Source: Glaciecola petra (GTDB lineage Bacteria; Pseudomonadota; Gammaproteobacteria; Enterobacterales; Alteromonadaceae). From it: 64,000 nucleotides of DNA. Position numbers and translations under genes: made by a program. The DNA is taken from contig NZ_JAVRHX010000005.1 of the NCBI RefSeq assembly GCF_031846345.1, positions 62,001-126,000 on the forward strand, in the 5' to 3' direction. Positions 60,565 to 64,000 of the stretch are shown piece after piece. How positions within the stretch are numbered: position 1 is the first letter of the stretch; each line of letters begins with the position of its first letter. The notes beneath the pieces were generated by a model. The model had not been told where the DNA came from. It searched no databases and saw only the letters and a list, made by a program, of their open reading frames with translations.

Positions 60565-60619
60565 GATGAAGTAAAGATTTAGTATTACCAAAATCAGCCC
60601 AAAGCATTTTGGTATTATA

Positions 60620-60647
60620 GGCCTCAATTTATTGAGGTCTTTTTTTG
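60620..60647 (+). terminator. Rho-independent terminator
   Basis: GGCCTCAA, loop TTTA, TTGAGGTC, then seven T. Ends the ECF sigma operon on the plus strand, and lies against the 3' end of the convergent molybdoenzyme gene. Confidence 0.88.
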
Positions 60648-60650
60648 TCT

Positions 60651-62978
60651 TTAGTTAGTTATTATATCGATTATTTTTGTATTCAGTGATGCTCTTATTA
60701 CTACTGGTATTGATTTGGATGTGGGAGTGTAAGAGTGGTCTCCTACACTGTTGATAGGTACCAATGGATTAGTTTCAGGATAATATGCCGCTACATTGCC
60801 TCTTGGTATATCGTAAAAAACCAATTTAAAATCATTTATTTTGCGGGTGGTGTTTCCTTCCCAAATAGATTCAATTTCGACTCTTTGGCCCTCTTGCAAA
60901 TGCATTTTTTTAGCATCATTTTCATTTATAAACAGTACTTTACGCTGGTTTTTAATGCCCCTGTAACGGTCATCCATCCCGTAAATAGTTGTATTATATT
61001 GATCATGAGAGCGTAGGCTTTGCAAGGTGAATACCTGCTCTTTTTTAGCAGTATATGCCGCTATCAGATTATCTGTTTGTTCAGAGTATAAAGAACTGGG
61101 TATATCACAAGCACTAAAAGTAGCTTTGCCACTTTGCGTATTCCATTGTCGGTTGGCAGCGCTATTGGCGAGATGGAATCCATGTTTTTGTTTCAATTTT
61201 TGGTTGAAGTCGACAAAACCGTCAATTGAGTTGGCAATTAAGTTTCGGATCAAACTATAGTCGTCTCGCAGAGCTAACCAGTCGATTTTTTTTAAGCTTT
61301 GATCTGCGCATTCTTTTAAAACTGCATTGGCAATGCGGGCTATAATATCGGTTTCTGACAAGCAATATTCGGAGGGTGGTGCAGACGTTCCAGCAGACGC
61401 ATGCACCATGCTAAAGGTATCTTCTACCGTAATTTGTTGTGGACCAGAACCTTGAATATCGATTTCGGTTCTGCCTAAACAGGGCAAGATTAATGCATCT
61501 TTACTTACCATTAGGTGACTTCTATTAAGTTTGGTACTTATTTGAACATTTAGTTTAGCCTGACTCATTGCCTCTGCGGTATATTGGGTGTCGGGTGCCG
61601 CAGCTGCCAAATTACCGCCTAAACAAATAAGTATGCTACTTCTTTTCTCATATAAGGCGGTTAAGGCAGATTGCACATTGTGCCCCATTTTTTGAGGCAT
61701 AGGTATGTCAAACTGTGCGCTGAGCTTGTTCAAAAAGGACAAACTTGGCTTTTCATTAATACCCATCGTCCTATTCCCTTGCACATTACTATGGCCTCTA
61801 ACCGGGCTTAAGCCAGCTCCTTCTTTACCAATTTGCCCCATCATAAGGTGCAAATTCGAGAGCTCTTTAATTGTTGCAACAGAATGTTTATGTTGTGTAA
61901 TACCCATAGCCCAAGTACTTATCACTTTTTCGCTATGAGCAAAGATCTCAGCGGCCTCAGCTATGCGTGCTTTGCTAACGCCTGTTTGTTCTTCTATTTG
62001 TGACCATTCAGTTTGTTTGACGGCTTTCACATAGTTTTCAAAAGCGATTGTATGCGCTTCAATAAACGACTTATCAATCGCATTTGGAAATTTATCTATT
62101 ATGGTTTTAGCTATCCCTCTAATGAGAGCAAAATCAGTGCCTAGTTTAGGTGTGAGATATAATTGGCTAATACTAGTACTTTTGCCGGTTAGTAACTCTA
62201 ACGGTTGTTGTGGGCTTGCAAACTTTTGTAGGGCAATTTCTTTTAAGTTATTAATAGAAACAATCTTGCAACCGCCTTTTGCGGCTTTGCGCAAGGCGCT
62301 CATCATTCGGGGATGGTTTGTCCCTGGATTTTGACCAAACACAAAAATCGCATCTGCTTTATAAAAATCATCAAGTACTACGGTACCTTTACCCACGCCT
62401 ATGCTTTCTTTTAATGCTACGCCACTTGCTTCATGACACATATTCGAGCAATCTGGAAAATTATTAGTACCAAAAACTCTTCCAAATAGTTGGTACAAAT
62501 ATGAAGCTTCATTGCTTGCACGACCAGAGGTATAAAACTCTACTTGGTCAGGCGACTCTACCGCAATGAGATGATTTTTTATTAGGGTTATTGCTCCATC
62601 CCAAGAAGTCGGTTCATATTTGTCAGTTTTTGCATTGTAACGCATGGGTTGGCTGAGTCTGCCTTGGTATTCAAGCCAATAATCACTTTGTTTTTTCAAT
62701 TTACTCACTGTATGCTGCTGAAAAAACGCATTAGTAAGTTTTCGCTCAGTTGATTCCCACGCAATCGCTTTAGCGCCATTTTCACAAAAATGGACAAAGC
62801 CTTCTTCACTGTCACCCCAGGCACAACCAGGACAATCAAATCCGCCATCCTTGTTTACTTTTAATAAGTTTTTAATGTTGGATTTAACACGCTTACTCTG
62901 CAGCACTTGTTTAAATGCTGAGTTAACCGAATGCATACCACCTGCTTTATTTGGCTTTTTAATTTTCGCCATTTTCAA
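60651..62978 (-). CDS. FdhF/YdeP-type molybdopterin oxidoreductase
   Basis: A 775-residue protein from ATG 62978 (or 62972). The YdeP-type N-terminus has 'GGFDCPGCAWGD', which replaces the classic CxxC cluster of formate dehydrogenases. Later motifs: 'YTSGRASNEASYLYQLFGR', 'CHEASGVALKESIG', 'FGQNPGTNHPRMMSAL', 'GHSNVQGNRTMGI' and the MGD-binding C-terminal domain. Overlaps the fdhD gene by 20 bp. Substrate is unknown; E. coli YdeP contributes to acid resistance. Confidence 0.88.
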   Translation of the reverse strand: MKMAKIKKPNKAGGMHSVNSAFKQVLQSKRVKSNIKNLLKVNKDGGFDCPGCAWGDSEEGFVHFCENGAKAIAWESTERKLTNAFFQQHTVSKLKKQSDYWLEYQGRLSQPMRYNAKTDKYEPTSWDGAITLIKNHLIAVESPDQVEFYTSGRASNEASYLYQLFGRVFGTNNFPDCSNMCHEASGVALKESIGVGKGTVVLDDFYKADAIFVFGQNPGTNHPRMMSALRKAAKGGCKIVSINNLKEIALQKFASPQQPLELLTGKSTSISQLYLTPKLGTDFALIRGIAKTIIDKFPNAIDKSFIEAHTIAFENYVKAVKQTEWSQIEEQTGVSKARIAEAAEIFAHSEKVISTWAMGITQHKHSVATIKELSNLHLMMGQIGKEGAGLSPVRGHSNVQGNRTMGINEKPSLSFLNKLSAQFDIPMPQKMGHNVQSALTALYEKRSSILICLGGNLAAAAPDTQYTAEAMSQAKLNVQISTKLNRSHLMVSKDALILPCLGRTEIDIQGSGPQQITVEDTFSMVHASAGTSAPPSEYCLSETDIIARIANAVLKECADQSLKKIDWLALRDDYSLIRNLIANSIDGFVDFNQKLKQKHGFHLANSAANRQWNTQSGKATFSACDIPSSLYSEQTDNLIAAYTAKKEQVFTLQSLRSHDQYNTTIYGMDDRYRGIKNQRKVLFINENDAKKMHLQEGQRVEIESIWEGNTTRKINDFKLVFYDIPRGNVAAYYPETNPLVPINSVGDHSYTPTSKSIPVVIRASLNTKIIDIITN

Positions 62979-63891
62979 TGGCCATTGTTGTATGAGTGTT
63001 TTCCAAGGAGTCGTTTTGATTTATAAAAGGCGGCGAGTATACTATTGGAGCGTCTTTTTTGGGTACATGTATAAGCGTGATATTGGCTGTATTAGCAAGC
63101 TGTAGTGCTAGATCACTTGGTGAGGCAAAACTAATCAATGTTTTGATCCCTATTCTGAGTATTTTTTGCACCAGTTCAGCTCCGCAGCGACTCGTGACGA
63201 GGGCAGCATGGTCTTGATACTCAATTTTGTTAGCGAGAATATTTCCAATCAATTTATCTAGCGCATTGTGTCGCCCTATATCTTCGCAACTAGCCTTTAT
63301 TGAGCCCTTAGGGCAAATTAAAAAGGCACCATGCATAGCACCTGAATCAGCCGATATTGTTTGATATTGTTGCACTTTCTCTCTTATATCGATAAGTGCA
63401 CAAATATCATATTGTGCAGCGATCATTTGTGATTGCTTAAGCTTGATTTGTTTAAAAGTTTCGTCCAAAGCAGCTGAACCACAAATGCCACAGCCACTGC
63501 TCCCTTTAAGTAAACGGATGCGCTCTTTAAACCGAAAGAAGCTGCGATTAGCAAGGCTTATTTTTAGGGTCAGGCCTAATTGTAGCCCCACAGTTTGATG
63601 GTATAAACGGTCCTCTTTATGAATATTAGGACGCTCAATGCTATGGTCGGCCCCAGTGTTTTTTGAAACGCTACTATTTGAAAAGCTATGCTCTGAAAAA
63701 CAATGCTCTTCAACAGCATGTACATCAACAATAGTATCAATAATGCCTTCTGTGAATAAAAAGCCAATAGCGAAATAAGACAAATCTTGAGGCGTCATCA
63801 TCATCACCGCAAAGGCAATGCCATTTAATTCAATCGCAATGGCTTGTTCTTGGGCCAGGCTATGATGAGCTGTTTTCGCTTTTATATTCAT
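62959..63891 (-). CDS. fdhD: Sulfurtransferase FdhD
   Basis: A 310-residue FdhD. The catalytic loop 'GSSGCGICGSAAL' carries the CxxC of FdhD, which moves sulphur to molybdenum cofactor for formate dehydrogenase-type enzymes; 'GAMHGAFL', 'EDIGRHNALDKLIG' and 'VTSRCGAELVQKI' are also typical. An insertion between residues 60 and 100 is Ser/Glu/His-rich and not usual. Coupled to the YdeP-type gene downstream. Confidence 0.93.
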   Translation of the reverse strand: MNIKAKTAHHSLAQEQAIAIELNGIAFAVMMMTPQDLSYFAIGFLFTEGIIDTIVDVHAVEEHCFSEHSFSNSSVSKNTGADHSIERPNIHKEDRLYHQTVGLQLGLTLKISLANRSFFRFKERIRLLKGSSGCGICGSAALDETFKQIKLKQSQMIAAQYDICALIDIREKVQQYQTISADSGAMHGAFLICPKGSIKASCEDIGRHNALDKLIGNILANKIEYQDHAALVTSRCGAELVQKILRIGIKTLISFASPSDLALQLANTANITLIHVPKKDAPIVYSPPFINQNDSLENTHTTMAIENGEN

Positions 63892-63938
63892 AAAGGTCTA
63901 GTCTATTTTTATGAGCAGTACTACCCAATCCTTTGTAA

Positions 63939-64000
63939 TCAACAACCTGATACGTGCCGTCGATAGTCTTTGGCATTTTTTGCTAACACTTCAGCTTTAA
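63939..64000 (-). CDS. C-terminal end of an unidentified gene (partial)
   Basis: The minus-strand frame stays open from the window edge to a TGA at 63939-63941 and ends 'NAKDYRRHVSGC'. It is too short to identify. The next gene appears to begin outside the window. Confidence 0.35.
   Translation of the reverse strand, partial: KAEVLAKNAKDYRRHVSGC

Noticed and set aside
1..64000. CRISPR arrays, rRNA genes and complete insertion sequences
   Set aside because: No array of evenly spaced repeats with unique spacers, no rRNA signature and no transposase reading frame were seen.

Overview
The window looks like a chromosome segment of an AT-rich (roughly 40% GC by eye) marine gammaproteobacterium, most plausibly an Alteromonadales member (Glaciecola/Paraglaciecola/Catenovulum-like). 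Support: trmB-rsmC-glgA and mutY-yggX blocks, rpsF-rpsR-rplI without priB between the first two, a TonB-dependent receptor, a DUF5916 barrel protein, a GH9 glycosidase, a GlyGly-CTERM protein, several c-di-GMP enzymes and frequent TTG/GTG starts. The genus is inference.

Layout. 1-2.7 kb: the end of a DUF1592/DUF1585-type protein, a Tat-targeted DUF1552 protein and an ankyrin lipoprotein. 2.7-7.7 kb: glgA, rsmC, trmB (minus), then mutY and yggX (plus). 7.8-20.4 kb: tRNA-Phe(GAA) with a 12.5-kb integrative element in its 3' end. 20.5-30 kb: TonB-dependent receptor, two envelope proteins, a TMEM175-like protein, GNAT/ABM/DUF1272 genes, HAD, metallo-beta-lactamase-fold, DgoK and SDR genes. 30-36.4 kb: PGPGW and DUF4097 proteins, then a metallo-mystery pair (MbnP and MbnH) divergent from a choice-of-anchor B/Calx-beta protein with a GlyGly-CTERM tail. 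36.5-48.9 kb: diguanylate cyclase, CIA30, amidohydrolase, DUF5916, a degenerate-GGDEF membrane protein, rpsF-rpsR-rplI, lytic transglycosylase and thiolase. 49-57.4 kb: histidine kinase and REC-GGDEF-EAL protein, GH9 lipoprotein with a LacI-type operator, a 49-aa membrane ORF, membrane AraC regulator, S41 peptidase. 57.6-64 kb: MOSC protein, ECF sigma/membrane partner/DUF4097 operon, FdhF/YdeP molybdoenzyme with FdhD.

The integrated element is the most interesting part. A 20-bp direct repeat (7925-7944 and 20403-20422) bounds it. Both ends carry paired TAGATACAC motifs that look like integrase arm sites, and its left end supplies a new terminator for tRNA-Phe. It encodes a P4-type integrase, an AlpA-like regulator, small HTH proteins, a putative winged-helix replication protein followed by a 21-bp iteron array, and a terminase-small-subunit-like HTH protein, but no capsid, tail, portal or large terminase. 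That resembles a phage satellite or replicating integrative island. Its cargo (two small membrane proteins, an HNH lipoprotein, a Sel1-repeat protein, a Panacea-type antitoxin with a small partner) is interspersed with three copies of a roughly 70-nt structured repeat whose apical stem shows a compensatory base change. I do not recognise that repeat, and it is the best candidate here for something undescribed.

All assignments come from reading sequence and remembered family motifs; no database search was run.
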